Source: Thermoleophilaceae bacterium (GTDB lineage: Bacteria > Actinomycetota > Thermoleophilia > Solirubrobacterales > Thermoleophilaceae). From it: 64,000 bases of DNA. Within the stretch, counting starts at the first letter, position 1; each line of letters starts with the position of its first letter. Below are positions 53,065-61,657 of this stretch, one piece after another. The notes below the pieces were generated by a model. The model saw only the letters and a program-made list of their open reading frames with translations, was not told where the DNA came from and did no database searches. Location of the stretch: the NCBI GenBank assembly GCA_030446485.1, contig JAUJNF010000002.1, positions 1 through 64,000 on the forward strand. The letters are read 5' to 3'. Made by a program: the position numbers and the translations under genes.

Positions 53065-55474
53065 GCAGCCGCCCCCCGATGGTCTCGAGCTCGCGCTCGA
53101 TCTGGCCGCGCAGCCCGGCCACGTCGTCGTCGGTGAGCGTGCGGTCGGGCGCGCGGAACTCGAGGCGCAGGGCCAGCGAGCGGTTGCCCTCGCCCACCTG
53201 CTCGCCGCGGTATACGTCGAAGAGCGTGGTCTCCGAGAGGAGGTCGCCTGCTCCCCTGCGCACCGCGGCGTCCACCTCGGCCGCGCTCACGGACTCGGGC
53301 ACCACCACCGCGATGTCCTGCAGCACCGGGGGTAACGTAGTCACGTCGCGGTAGCCCGCTGCCGCCGGCGCCAGCTCTGCAAGCGTCTCTAGATCGAGTT
53401 CGAAGGCGGCGGCCTCCCCTACGTCCCATTCGCGGGCCACCGCGGGGTGCAGCTCGCCGATCCAGCCGAGCTCCTCCCCGCCGCTTGTCACCGCGGCCGA
53501 GCGCCCCGGGTGGAGGAAGGGCCTCTGAGCGGGTTCCGCCGAGAAGGTGATGCCCAGTGACCCCAGCATCGCCTCCACCAGTCCCTTGGCGGCGAAGTAG
53601 TCCGCCGCTAGCGCGGGGCGTCGCCAAGTGCCGGGGGCCGAGCGGGTGAGGAGTGCAGCCACGTGATGGTGCTCGTCGGCGGGCACGCTCGCCGCCGCGA
53701 GCGGTGGCGGCTCCGCGGCCTCCCCCGGGCGGTACACGTGCGCGGACTCGAACAGAGCCACCCCCGGCCGACCACGCGCCGCATTGCGCGCCGCGGCGCC
53801 GAGCAGTCCGGGTAGCAGCAGCGGACGCATCACGCTCGCGTCCTCGCTCAGCGGATTGCCGACCGCCAGCGTGCCCTCTTCGAGACGCAGACGTGCGAGC
53901 GTGTCCGGGGCGGTGAAGCTGTACGCCACCACCTCGCAGAGGCCGCGGTCGCGCAGGGCGTCCTCGACGCGGCGGCGCACCCGCTGCGCCGGCGTCAGCC
54001 TTCCGACGGCATGGCGCCGGGCCGGAAGCGTCGCGGGGAGACGCTCGAGGCCGTGGATGCGTGCGATCTCCTCGATGAGGTCGGCCTCACGCTGCACGTC
54101 GGCATCGCGGAATGGGGGCACGGTCACGTCGAAGCCCGCCTCGGTCGGCACCGTCGCAAACGACAGCCGGCCGAGGATCGCCTCCACCTCGGCGCGCGGG
54201 ATCTCCGTTCCCAGCAGCGCGCCTATCCGCCGGTGGCGCAGCGCGACCACGCGCGGCTCCGCGCGCCCCGGGTACTCGTCGATCGTTCCCGGCGCCATGC
54301 GCGCGCCGCACAGCTCGACCATGAGCCGCGCCGCCAGCCGTTGCGCGGCCAGCGCCTGCTCGGGGTGCAGCTGCTTCTCGAAGCGTGTGCTCGCCTCGCT
54401 GCGCAGCCCCAGCCGGGCCGAGCTCTGGAGCACGTTCGGCCCCACCCAGGTGGCGGCCTCCATCAGCACGCGCGTGGTGCGCTCGGACACCTCGGACACC
54501 CGGCCGCCCATGATCCCGGCCACGCCCGAGGGTCCCTCGGCGTCGCATACGAGCGCCATTGAGGAGTCGAACGTGCGCTCCACGCCGTCGAGGGTGACCA
54601 TGCGCTCGCCGTCGCGCGCCCTGCGCACGACTATGCGCCGGCCGCGCACCTCGTCCAGGTCGAACGCGTGAAGCGGCTGGCCCGTCAGGAGCATCACGTA
54701 GTTCGTGATGTCCACGACGTTGGAGATCGAGCGCTGCCCGGCCGCGGCCAGGCGGGCCTTCAGCCACAGCGGCGAGGGGCCGACGTGCACACCGTCGAAC
54801 ACGCGCGCCGTGAAGCGCGGGCACACGTCGGGGTCGGCGATCTCCACCGAGGCGTGGTCGGCCACGCTGTCGTCTCCGCTCGCCACGGCGTCCTCGCCGG
54901 TCGGGTCCGCCGCGAGCGGCGCGCCCGTGACGGCGTGCAGCTCCCGCGCGACGCCGTACACCGACAGGCAGTCCGGCCGGTTGGGCTCGACCTCGAGGTC
55001 GAGCACGTCGTCGAAGATCGTGAGGTACTCGAGCAGGGGAGCCCCCGCGCGGAGCTCGTCGGGCAGCACCATGATCCCGTTGTGGTCCTCCCCCACCCCT
55101 ACCTCGTCCTCGGCCAGGATCATGCCACTCGACACCACGCCGCGCAGCTTGGCCTCACCGAGCCGCTGCCCACCCGGCATGACCGCACCGGGGAGGGCCA
55201 GCGCTACGGTCTGGCCGGCCGCGACGTTGGGGGCGCCACAGACGATCGTGCGCGAGCCGTTGCCGTCGTCCACCCGGCACACCCTCAGCCGGTCGGCGTT
55301 CGGGTGCTGTTCGGCCTCCAGCACCTTGCCGATCACGAAGCCGTCGGCGGACGGCACGCCGAAGTGCTCGATCCGCTCGGGCTCGGTGCCGGTCATGGCC
55401 AGCCGGTCGCCGATCTCGGCGGTCGTGAGCGGCGGGTCGCAGTACTCCCGCAGCCAGGAGAGTGGTACGCGCAT
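53057..55474 (-). CDS. pheT: Phenylalanyl-tRNA synthetase beta subunit
   Basis: The 805-residue subunit begins [33 protein letters not shown]. Its EMAP-type tRNA-binding domain spans about 40-150 ([28 protein letters not shown]...). It also shows the B3/4 editing domain region ([23 protein letters not shown], about 235-260), the B5 domain, and the C-terminal anticodon-binding domain ending [18 protein letters not shown]. The start overlaps the pheS stop (TGATG). Confidence 0.96.
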   Translation of the reverse strand: MRVPLSWLREYCDPPLTTAEIGDRLAMTGTEPERIEHFGVPSADGFVIGKVLEAEQHPNADRLRVCRVDDGNGSRTIVCGAPNVAAGQTVALALPGAVMPGGQRLGEAKLRGVVSSGMILAEDEVGVGEDHNGIMVLPDELRAGAPLLEYLTIFDDVLDLEVEPNRPDCLSVYGVARELHAVTGAPLAADPTGEDAVASGDDSVADHASVEIADPDVCPRFTARVFDGVHVGPSPLWLKARLAAAGQRSISNVVDITNYVMLLTGQPLHAFDLDEVRGRRIVVRRARDGERMVTLDGVERTFDSSMALVCDAEGPSGVAGIMGGRVSEVSERTTRVLMEAATWVGPNVLQSSARLGLRSEASTRFEKQLHPEQALAAQRLAARLMVELCGARMAPGTIDEYPGRAEPRVVALRHRRIGALLGTEIPRAEVEAILGRLSFATVPTEAGFDVTVPPFRDADVQREADLIEEIARIHGLERLPATLPARRHAVGRLTPAQRVRRRVEDALRDRGLCEVVAYSFTAPDTLARLRLEEGTLAVGNPLSEDASVMRPLLLPGLLGAAARNAARGRPGVALFESAHVYRPGEAAEPPPLAAASVPADEHHHVAALLTRSAPGTWRRPALAADYFAAKGLVEAMLGSLGITFSAEPAQRPFLHPGRSAAVTSGGEELGWIGELHPAVAREWDVGEAAAFELDLETLAELAPAAAGYRDVTTLPPVLQDIAVVVPESVSAAEVDAAVRRGAGDLLSETTLFDVYRGEQVGEGNRSLALRLEFRAPDRTLTDDDVAGLRGQIERELETIGGRLRA

Positions 55475-56541
55475 CAGCCGAACTGCTCCAGGAAGCGGAC
55501 ATCGTTTTCGAAGAAGAGGCGCAGGTCCGGCACGCCGTGCTTGAGCATCGCGATCCGCTCGATTCCCATGCCGAACGCGAAGCCCTGCACCCGCTCCGGG
55601 TCGTAGCCGCGCTCGGCCACGAAGCCGTAGACGTTCGGGTCGATCATCCCGGCACCCAGGATCTCGATCCACCCCGAGCCCCGGCACAGGGAGCAGCGGG
55701 AGCCGCCGGTCGCGAACCCGGTGCCCGCGCAGACGAAGCACGAGACGTCGACCTCGACGCTCGGCTCCGTGAACGGGAAGTAGCCGGCGCGGAGCCGGAT
55801 GTCGCGCTCGGCCCCGAAGATCGCGCGGGCGAACTCGAGCAGCACGCCGCGCAGGTCGCCGAGCGTTATGTCCTCGTCCACGGCCAGTCCCTCGACCTGG
55901 TGGAACATGGGCGTGTGCGTGGCGTCGGAGTCGCGCCTATACACCTTGCCCGGCACGACGATGTAGAGCGGCGGCTCGTGCGCCTCCATCGCCCGCACCT
56001 GCATCGGCGAGGTGTGGGTGCGCAGCAGCACCTCGTCGGAGAAGTAGAAGGTGTCCTGCAGCGCGCGCGCCGGGTGCGCAGGGGGCATGTTCAACGCCGT
56101 GAAGTTGTAGTAGTCCCACTCCACCTCAGGGCCCTCGACCACCGAGAAGCCGAGACCGAGGAACACGTCCTCGATGTCACGCCGGGTCTGGGTGATCAGG
56201 TGCAGATGGCCGACCGGCTGCGCGGGGTCGCCCGGCAGGGTCACGTCCACGCGGTCGTCCGCCAGGCGTGCCTCGAGCGCGGCGCCGTCGAGCGCGTCCT
56301 GACGCTCGGCGATGAGCGCCTCGAGCCGCACGCGAACGGCGTTGGCGGCCTGCCCGACCGGGCCGCGCTCCTCGGGCGGGAGGCTGCCGATGGAGCGCAG
56401 CAGGCTCGTGAGCTCGGACCTACGGCCCAGGAAGCGCACCCGCGCCTCCTCGAGCTCGGGGGCTCCGGCAGCACCCGCCACGGCGCCCTGCGCCTCGCTC
56501 GCCAGCTCCTCCAGCCGGCGCTGCGTGGAGGCTTCAGGCAT
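55474..56541 (-). CDS. pheS: Phenylalanyl-tRNA synthetase alpha subunit
   Basis: The 355-residue catalytic subunit has a coiled-coil N-terminal arm and class II motifs: motif 2 with [26 protein letters not shown], motif 3 with [36 protein letters not shown] four-Cys zinc cluster ([19 protein letters not shown]) is present near residue 270. ATG 56541 overlaps the spoU stop by 8 bases. Confidence 0.96.
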   Translation of the reverse strand: MPEASTQRRLEELASEAQGAVAGAAGAPELEEARVRFLGRRSELTSLLRSIGSLPPEERGPVGQAANAVRVRLEALIAERQDALDGAALEARLADDRVDVTLPGDPAQPVGHLHLITQTRRDIEDVFLGLGFSVVEGPEVEWDYYNFTALNMPPAHPARALQDTFYFSDEVLLRTHTSPMQVRAMEAHEPPLYIVVPGKVYRRDSDATHTPMFHQVEGLAVDEDITLGDLRGVLLEFARAIFGAERDIRLRAGYFPFTEPSVEVDVSCFVCAGTGFATGGSRCSLCRGSGWIEILGAGMIDPNVYGFVAERGYDPERVQGFAFGMGIERIAMLKHGVPDLRLFFENDVRFLEQFG

Positions 56542-57226
56542 CGGCGGCCATCCTAGCCCGCTCGTAGAGCGCCACCGCCGCGGCCATGGCCACGTTCAGC
56601 GAGTCCGGGCCGCCCTCCCGGAGGGGGATGTGGGCCACCGCCGAGGCGTCCCGCAGCGCCGCTTCGGACAGGCCCTCTCGTTCAGCGCCGAGGCACACGA
56701 CCTCGGGCCCCGTGACCGGGACCTCGCTCAGCGGCGGCCCTCGCCGGGCGTCGAGCGCCACGGTCGTGCCGCGAAGCTCGCCGAACGCCGCGCGGGCCGG
56801 CGGCCGATGGAACACCGATCCCATGCTCGCCCGCACCGCCTTGGGCGAGTACGGGTCGGCGCAGCCCGGTCCGAGGGTGACCGGCCCGTCGGCGAGCGCG
56901 TGCGCCGAGCGAATGATCGTGCCCACGTTGCCGGGATCGCCGACGCCCTCGAGGTACACCGACAGCCTCCCCCCGGGCGCCGACCAACGCTGGCGGTAGA
57001 TGCCCATGACGCGGGTGCCGGAGCCCAGCATGCTCACCGCGGAAAGGAGGGCCGGCTCCACGTCGACGCCTGCGACGAGCAGAACGTCCGGTTCGATTCC
57101 CGCGGCCTCCGCGGCCGCGACCAGATCCTCACCCTCGGCCACGAACAGGCCGCTGCGGGCGCGGTGGCGCTTGTCGGCGAGCTTGCGGATGGTCTTGAGC
57201 TGCTGGTTGTCGGGGGAGGTGATCAC
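56534..57226 (-). CDS. SpoU-family RNA 2'-O-ribose methyltransferase
   Basis: The 230-residue SPOUT enzyme starts ITSPDNQQLKTIRKLADKRHRARSGLFVAEGEDLVAAA (substrate-binding domain). SpoU motifs: GVGDPGNVGTIIRSAHAL (1), CLGAEREGLS (2), and IPLREGGPDSLNVAMAAAVALYE (3), which form the deep trefoil knot and AdoMet site. The target, rRNA or tRNA, cannot be read. It begins the spoU-pheS-pheT-argCJBD unit immediately after the rplT terminator. Confidence 0.9.
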   Translation of the reverse strand: MITSPDNQQLKTIRKLADKRHRARSGLFVAEGEDLVAAAEAAGIEPDVLLVAGVDVEPALLSAVSMLGSGTRVMGIYRQRWSAPGGRLSVYLEGVGDPGNVGTIIRSAHALADGPVTLGPGCADPYSPKAVRASMGSVFHRPPARAAFGELRGTTVALDARRGPPLSEVPVTGPEVVCLGAEREGLSEAALRDASAVAHIPLREGGPDSLNVAMAAAVALYERARMAADA

Positions 57227-57257
57227 GTTTGGTGGACGGGTGGACGGTGGACAGGAC

Positions 57258-57284
57258 AAAAAAAGGGCGCCTCTTGGGCGCCCC
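57258..57284 (-). terminator. Rho-independent terminator after rplT
   Basis: On the minus strand a GGGCGCC / GGCGCCC stem (57283-57277 and 57271-57265) with a 5-base loop is followed by seven consecutive T (57264-57258). It ends the infC-rpmI-rplT transcript 29 bases after the rplT stop. Confidence 0.92.
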
Positions 57285-57312
57285 GGGAATCCTCTGCGTC
57301 GGTTGCCGTTGC

Positions 57313-57672
57313 TCAGGCAGCCGCCGCCTCCCGGGCGCTGTCGGCAAAACGTCGGAAGGTCTCGGGGTCGCGCACGGCGATGTCGGCGAGCACCTTGCGG
57401 TCGAGCTCGATGCCGGCCAGGGACATGCCGTGCATGAACTGGCTGTAGCTCATGCCGTGCTGGCGCGCGGCGGCGTTGATTCGTGTGATCCACAGGCGGC
57501 GAAAGTCGCGCTTGCGGTTGCGGCGGTCCCGGTACGCGTAGGTGTCGGCCTTGAGGAGCGTCTCCTTGGCGAGCTTGTAGCTCGAGTGGCGCTGGCCGCG
57601 GTAGCCCTTGGCCCGCTCGAGCACCGCACGGCGCTTCTTGCGCGCGTGGACGGAACGCTTCACCCGGCTCAT
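57313..57672 (-). CDS. rplT: 50S ribosomal protein L20
   Basis: The 119-residue protein is full length: [82 protein letters not shown]. The basic N-terminal extension and the C-terminal globular domain are both present. It overlaps the rpmI stop by 4 bases. Confidence 0.98.
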   Translation of the reverse strand: MSRVKRSVHARKKRRAVLERAKGYRGQRHSSYKLAKETLLKADTYAYRDRRNRKRDFRRLWITRINAAARQHGMSYSQFMHGMSLAGIELDRKVLADIAVRDPETFRRFADSAREAAAA

Positions 57673-57863
57673 TTGCGGAGGAGCCCCTTCGCCCTCACGG
57701 CGTCCTCGGGGGCGAGGATGGCCGGCGAGTCGAGGTGGCGCTGGCGCTTGGAGTTCTTCTTCACGCGGATGTGGCTCGTCATGCCGTGCCGGCCGCGGAC
57801 CTTGCCACCGGCCGTGATCTTGAAGCGCTTCTTGGCGCCGGAGTGGGTCTTCATCTTGGGCAT
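57669..57863 (-). CDS. rpmI: 50S ribosomal protein L35
   Basis: The 64-residue protein [43 protein letters not shown] is typical. ATG 57863 fits the family start; an upstream in-frame start at 57884 would add 7 residues. No purine-rich Shine-Dalgarno is visible upstream (the minus strand reads CTCCCTCCTT), which is unusual for a ribosomal protein gene. Confidence 0.95.
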   Translation of the reverse strand: MPKMKTHSGAKKRFKITAGGKVRGRHGMTSHIRVKKNSKRQRHLDSPAILAPEDAVRAKGLLRK

Positions 57864-57959
57864 GGCAAGGAGGGAGTTAAGCAAAGGGATCGCGAAGGCG
57901 TGGGCGGCGCGGCCCGGCGGGGCCCACGCCGTGGCGGACGCACAGCCTGACGGAGCGTG

Positions 57960-58706
57960 TCAGCCGGTGGCCGCGGCCGGTGGAGGGGTGTCGGCAGCGG
58001 GGCCATCGTCGCTCGCGCCGCTGCCTGTGGTGTTGTCCGGCGGCGAAGCCGCTGCGGCTTGCTCGCTCGAAAGAGCGGCTACGCCCGGCAGCGGGTCTCC
58101 GGCCGGAGCGTCAGCCTCTGAGCCGCCGCCGTCCGCCCCCTGGTCCGCCTCACCCACCCGCCGTGCGACGGGCCCGAGCAGCATGGTCATGTTGCGCCCG
58201 TCCTGGGTAGGCCGCTGCTCCACCGCGCCGTAGTCGGCCACGTCCTCGGCCAGGCGCAGCAGCAGGTTCTCCCCCCGCTCGGGGTGGGTGGTCTCGCGGC
58301 CGCGGAACATGATCGTGACCTTGACCTTGTCCTGACCCTTGAGAAAGCGCTCGACGTGGCCCTTCTTGGTCTCGTAGTCGCCGGTGGCGATCTTCGGCCG
58401 CAGCTTGATCTCCCGGACGTTGATCGACTTCTGGTGCTTGCGGGCGGCCTTGGCCTTCTGCTCCTGGTCGTACTTGTACTTCGAGTAGTCGAGCACGCGG
58501 CACACCGGCGGGCGGGCCTCGGCGGCCACCTCCACCAGGTCGAGGTCGCGCTCCCGCGCGTAGGCGAGTGCCTCGTCGCGCGACACGACGCCGACCTGGT
58601 TCCCGTCGTCCCCTATCAGGCGGACCTGGGGTACGCCGATGCGCTCGTTGATCCGGGTCTGATCCCGCTCCGGAGGGCGCCGGTCGAACCTGCGCGGGAT
58701 CGGCAC
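57960..58706 (-). CDS. infC: Translation initiation factor IF-3 with a C-terminal extension
   Basis: The protein has 248 residues; IF-3 itself needs about 175. N-domain [74 protein letters not shown] and C-domain [56 protein letters not shown] sequence are complete up to residue about 178. The remaining 70 residues are Ala/Gly/Pro/Glu-rich, low-complexity and probably disordered. The start GTG 58706 follows CTTA and has no Shine-Dalgarno. rpmI follows after 96 bases. Confidence 0.95.
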   Translation of the reverse strand: MPIPRRFDRRPPERDQTRINERIGVPQVRLIGDDGNQVGVVSRDEALAYARERDLDLVEVAAEARPPVCRVLDYSKYKYDQEQKAKAARKHQKSINVREIKLRPKIATGDYETKKGHVERFLKGQDKVKVTIMFRGRETTHPERGENLLLRLAEDVADYGAVEQRPTQDGRNMTMLLGPVARRVGEADQGADGGGSEADAPAGDPLPGVAALSSEQAAAASPPDNTTGSGASDDGPAADTPPPAAATG

Positions 58707-58890
58707 TAAGCGGCCACCTAGGCGATCGCCCCCGCGAGCGTCGTGACGTAAGCGGACCGGCTAGCTGTCAAAGGCGAGTGGGACGATGACTCGAAAGCGG
58801 GGAGGGCACGGGCGCGCGTCTAGGAACGGCGCGGGGTGGTGGTGCTCCTCATCTGACGGCGCAGTATAGCGGTGCAATTGACGGCTCTGC
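58707..58890 (-). promoter_or_regulatory. infC operon promoter and leader with a short Thr-rich peptide
   Basis: A near-consensus TATACT -10 lies at 58868-58863. Ten bases downstream, ATG 58852 opens an 11-codon frame, MRSTTTPRRS and stop (58852-58820), which contains three consecutive ACC (Thr) codons. A 113-base stretch follows before infC. thrS lies directly upstream, so threonine attenuation and the known L20/IF3 feedback are both conceivable here. No terminator with a U-tract was recognised in the leader. Confidence 0.4.
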
Positions 58891-58896
58891 GCCCTC

Positions 58897-60822
58897 TCAG
58901 GCGGGCGCGCGGGCGGCGATCTCCTCGGTCGCCAGCGCCGCGAAGTCGCCGGCGGGCATGGCCCCGCGGTCGCCCTCGCCGTGCCGGCGGACGCCCACCT
59001 GGCCGCTCGACTCCTCGCTGTCTCCCACCACGAGCATGTACGGCGCCTTGCGCAGCTCGGCGTCGCGAATCTTGCGCCCCACCGACTCGGAGCGGTCGTC
59101 CACCTGCGCGCGCACGCCCGCGGCCCGGAGCTCGCCGGCCACGCGGCTCGCGTACTGCACGTGGCGGTCGGCGATCGGCAGCACCATGGCCTGCACCGGG
59201 GCCAGCCACAGCGGGAACTCACCCGCGTAGTTCTCGATCAGGATCCCGATGAAGCGCTCGACCGAGCCGAACAGGGCGCGGTGGATCAGCACCGGGCGGT
59301 GGTCGGCGTTGTCGGCGCCGGTGTAGGTGAGCTCGAAGCGCTCCGGCATGTAGAAGTCGAGCTGGCACGTGCCGCACTGCCACGAGCGGCCGAGGGCGTC
59401 GGTGATGTGGAAGTCGATCTTCGGCCCGTAGAAGGCGCCGTCGCCCTCGTTCACCGCGTAGTGCTTGCCGAGCCCCTCGAGCGCCGCGGCGAGCGCCCGC
59501 TCGGCGCGCTCCCACGACTCGGCGGAGCCGACGGCCTTCTCCGGGCGCGTGGAGAGCTCGAGCCGCACGTCGGTGAAGCCGAACAGGCCGTACAGCTCGT
59601 CGATCGCCTGGCAGATGTCCCGGACCTCGGCCTCTATCTGCTCCTCGGTGCAGAACACGTGGGCGTCGTCCTGCACGAAGGCGCGTACGCGCAGGAGGCC
59701 GTGGAGCACCCCCTCACGCTCGTTGCGCGAGCAGAGCCCGAACTCGGCCAGCCGCAGGGGCAACTCGCGGTAGGAGCGGCGGTCGGACTCGTACACGAGG
59801 CACGCGCCCGGGCAGTTCATCGGCTTGAGGGCGAAGCGCCGCTCCTCGGCCTGGGTGAAGTACATGTTGTCGCGGTAGTTGTCGAAGTGGCCCGACCGGT
59901 GCCAGAGCTGCTCGTCCATCACCTGGGGGGTCTTTATCTCGGCGTAGCCGCGCTTGTCGAGCTGCTCGCGCACCACGGCCGAGACCTCGTTCTGGAGGGT
60001 CATCCCGGCCGGCAGCCAGAACGGCATCCCCGGCGCCTCCTCGCGCAGCAGGAAGAGGTCGAGCTCCCGGCCGAGCCGCCGGTGGTCGCGCGCGCGGGCC
60101 TGCTCGAGGCGCTCGAGGTGCTCCTCGAGGTCGGCCTTCGAGAGGAAGGCGGTTCCGTAGATGCGGGTGAGCATCTGGCGGCTCTCGTCCCCTCGCCAGT
60201 AGGCGCCGGCCACCGACAGCAGCTTGTAGGCCTTGATCCGGCCCGTGGAGGGTGCGTGCGGGCCGCGGCAGAGGTCGGTGAAGGGACCGTTGCGGTAGAG
60301 GGAGACGGTGTCCACGCCCCGGTCCCGCACGAGGTCCTCGATCAGCTCGACCTTGTACTGCTGCCCCTCGGAGCGAAAGCGCTCGAGGGCCTGCTCGATG
60401 GAGACGTCGTCGCGTTCGAACGGCTCGTCCGCCTTGGTGTGCTCCCGCATGGCGGCCTCAATGCGCTCGAAGTCCGCGTCGCTCACACGGGCGTCGGGTG
60501 GGAACTCGAAGTCGTAGTAGAAGCCCGAGTCGATCGGCGGGCCGATCGACACCTTGGTCCCCGGGTAGAGGTCCACCACCGCGGTGGCCAGCACGTGGGC
60601 GGCGTCGTGGCGGATGAGCTCGAGGGCCTCCTCGCTTCGCGTGGTGACGATCTCGACGCGAGCCCCGTCGGACAGCGGCGCCGACAGGTCGCGCAGCTCG
60701 CCGTCCACCTTGATCGCCAGCGCGGCACGGGCGAGCCCCTCGCCGATGGCGCGGGCGGCGTCGGCGCCGGTGGCCCCCTCGGGCAGCTCGAGCGGGGTGC
60801 CGTCGGGTAGGAAGACCTTCAT
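58897..60822 (-). CDS. thrS: Threonyl-tRNA synthetase
   Basis: The 641-residue class II enzyme begins MKVFLPDGTPLELPEGATGADAARAIGEGLA (TGS domain), then an SAD editing domain with RHDAAHVLATAVVDL, the catalytic core with the zinc-binding Cys in MNCPGACLVYES, and the C-terminal anticodon domain (YASRVAGELRAAGVRAQVDDRSESVGRKIRDAELRKAPYMLVVGDSE). ATG 60822 matches the TGS start; a longer reading frame continues upstream to 61056 and is not credible. It lies immediately upstream of infC. Confidence 0.96.
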   Translation of the reverse strand: MKVFLPDGTPLELPEGATGADAARAIGEGLARAALAIKVDGELRDLSAPLSDGARVEIVTTRSEEALELIRHDAAHVLATAVVDLYPGTKVSIGPPIDSGFYYDFEFPPDARVSDADFERIEAAMREHTKADEPFERDDVSIEQALERFRSEGQQYKVELIEDLVRDRGVDTVSLYRNGPFTDLCRGPHAPSTGRIKAYKLLSVAGAYWRGDESRQMLTRIYGTAFLSKADLEEHLERLEQARARDHRRLGRELDLFLLREEAPGMPFWLPAGMTLQNEVSAVVREQLDKRGYAEIKTPQVMDEQLWHRSGHFDNYRDNMYFTQAEERRFALKPMNCPGACLVYESDRRSYRELPLRLAEFGLCSRNEREGVLHGLLRVRAFVQDDAHVFCTEEQIEAEVRDICQAIDELYGLFGFTDVRLELSTRPEKAVGSAESWERAERALAAALEGLGKHYAVNEGDGAFYGPKIDFHITDALGRSWQCGTCQLDFYMPERFELTYTGADNADHRPVLIHRALFGSVERFIGILIENYAGEFPLWLAPVQAMVLPIADRHVQYASRVAGELRAAGVRAQVDDRSESVGRKIRDAELRKAPYMLVVGDSEESSGQVGVRRHGEGDRGAMPAGDFAALATEEIAARAPA

Positions 60823-60889
60823 CGGGTCGGGACGGTACCGGCCGCCCGTGCAGTGATCCGTGCAGGGCCGTCTGGACGTAACGCTAAGG

Positions 60890-61016
60890 TACTTAACCTT
60901 AAGTTGGTCCGGAGGGGCGCCGAGAGGTGCCGGGCCGACGCCCACCCGCACTCGTAGGCGGGACGCGAAGCAAGGGGAGGGGGCTGCGGCAATGACCCCG
61001 ACGAGAGGCATTTCCT
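60890..61016 (+). ncRNA. Structured leader of the Rpf-like gene, possible c-di-AMP riboswitch relative
   Basis: Between a TAAGGT -10 candidate (60883-60888) and the GTG of the Rpf-like gene lie about 127 bases with a GNRA-capped hairpin (60916-60931, GGCGCC-GAGA-GGTGCC), a CCCGC / GCGGG stem and the run ACTCGTAGGCG, reminiscent of the conserved CUCGUAGGC end of ydaO-type c-di-AMP riboswitches, which precede rpf genes in other actinobacteria. The GGGUGAAUC core of that riboswitch is not recognised, so the assignment is tentative. Confidence 0.35.
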
Positions 61017-61520
61017 GTGTGGAAGCTCCTCGCAGCCGCCGGCGTGTCGATGGCATTTGCCCCGATGGCGCTGGCCTATGCGGCTGCGGACGAAGACGAA
61101 GCAGTCAGTACCGACGTGCGCGTGAGCGCCGTCGTCGAGAGGACCGCCGAGCACCTGCGCGAGGAGGGCCGCAGGCAACTGCGCACGGCCGCCGCGCGCG
61201 CCGAGCAACGAGCTCGTGCGGAGCGCCGGGCACGCGCCCGCGCACGTGCCGAGCGGCGCCGTGAGCGGGCCGCCAGGGCCGCTGTTCAGGCGGTCTCCCC
61301 CGCCCTAGAGGCCATAGCGGCCTGCGAGTCGGGCGGCAACCCCGCGGCCATAGGCGGCGGTGGGGCCTACCGCGGCAAGTACCAGTTCGACTACGCCACC
61401 TGGGCGAGCGTGGGCGGATCGGGCGATCCGGCCGCCGCCCCGGAGGCCGAGCAGGACAGTCGCGCCGCCGCGCTCTACGCCCGGACGGGTGGCAGCGCCT
61501 GGCCGGTCTGCGCGGGCTAG
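61017..61520 (+). CDS. Resuscitation-promoting-factor-like transglycosylase domain protein
   Basis: The 167-residue protein has a signal peptide (VSMAFAPMALAYA), a 60-residue Arg/Ala/Glu-rich helical spacer (RRQLRTAAARAEQRARAERRARARARAERRRERAARAA) and a small Rpf-like catalytic domain: LEAIAACESGGNPAAIGGGGAYRGKYQFDYATWASVGGSGDPAAAPEAEQDSRAAALYARTGGSAWPVC. The C-E-S-G-x-N motif contains the catalytic Glu, with Cys residues flanking. Such proteins cleave peptidoglycan and promote regrowth. GAGAGG lies 8 bases before the GTG start. Confidence 0.85.
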   Translation: MWKLLAAAGVSMAFAPMALAYAAADEDEAVSTDVRVSAVVERTAEHLREEGRRQLRTAAARAEQRARAERRARARARAERRRERAARAAVQAVSPALEAIAACESGGNPAAIGGGGAYRGKYQFDYATWASVGGSGDPAAAPEAEQDSRAAALYARTGGSAWPVCAG

Positions 61521-61524
61521 CCAG

Positions 61525-61559
61525 ACAGCGGCGCCCGGCCTCGAGCCGGGCGCCGCTGT
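61525..61559 (+). terminator. Strong hairpin after the Rpf-like gene
   Basis: A perfect 15-bp inverted repeat (61525-61539 and 61545-61559, arms ACAGCGGCGCCCGGC / GCCGGGCGCCGCTGT) with a 5-base loop starts 5 bases after the stop. There is no U-tract, so it is likely a factor-dependent or intrinsic-type barrier. Confidence 0.7.
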
Positions 61560-61657
61560 GGAGCTAGAGGCGGCGGCGACATCCCTGCGGCTATCGTCGC
61601 CGTTCGAATGACGCCTCTTGATCGCGCTGTCCCGGCGGCGTGGGCGCCCACTGACTG

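Noticed and set aside
58981..60810. A 609-codon plus-strand frame opposite thrS
   Set aside because: Antisense to a strongly conserved gene; no recognisable motif.
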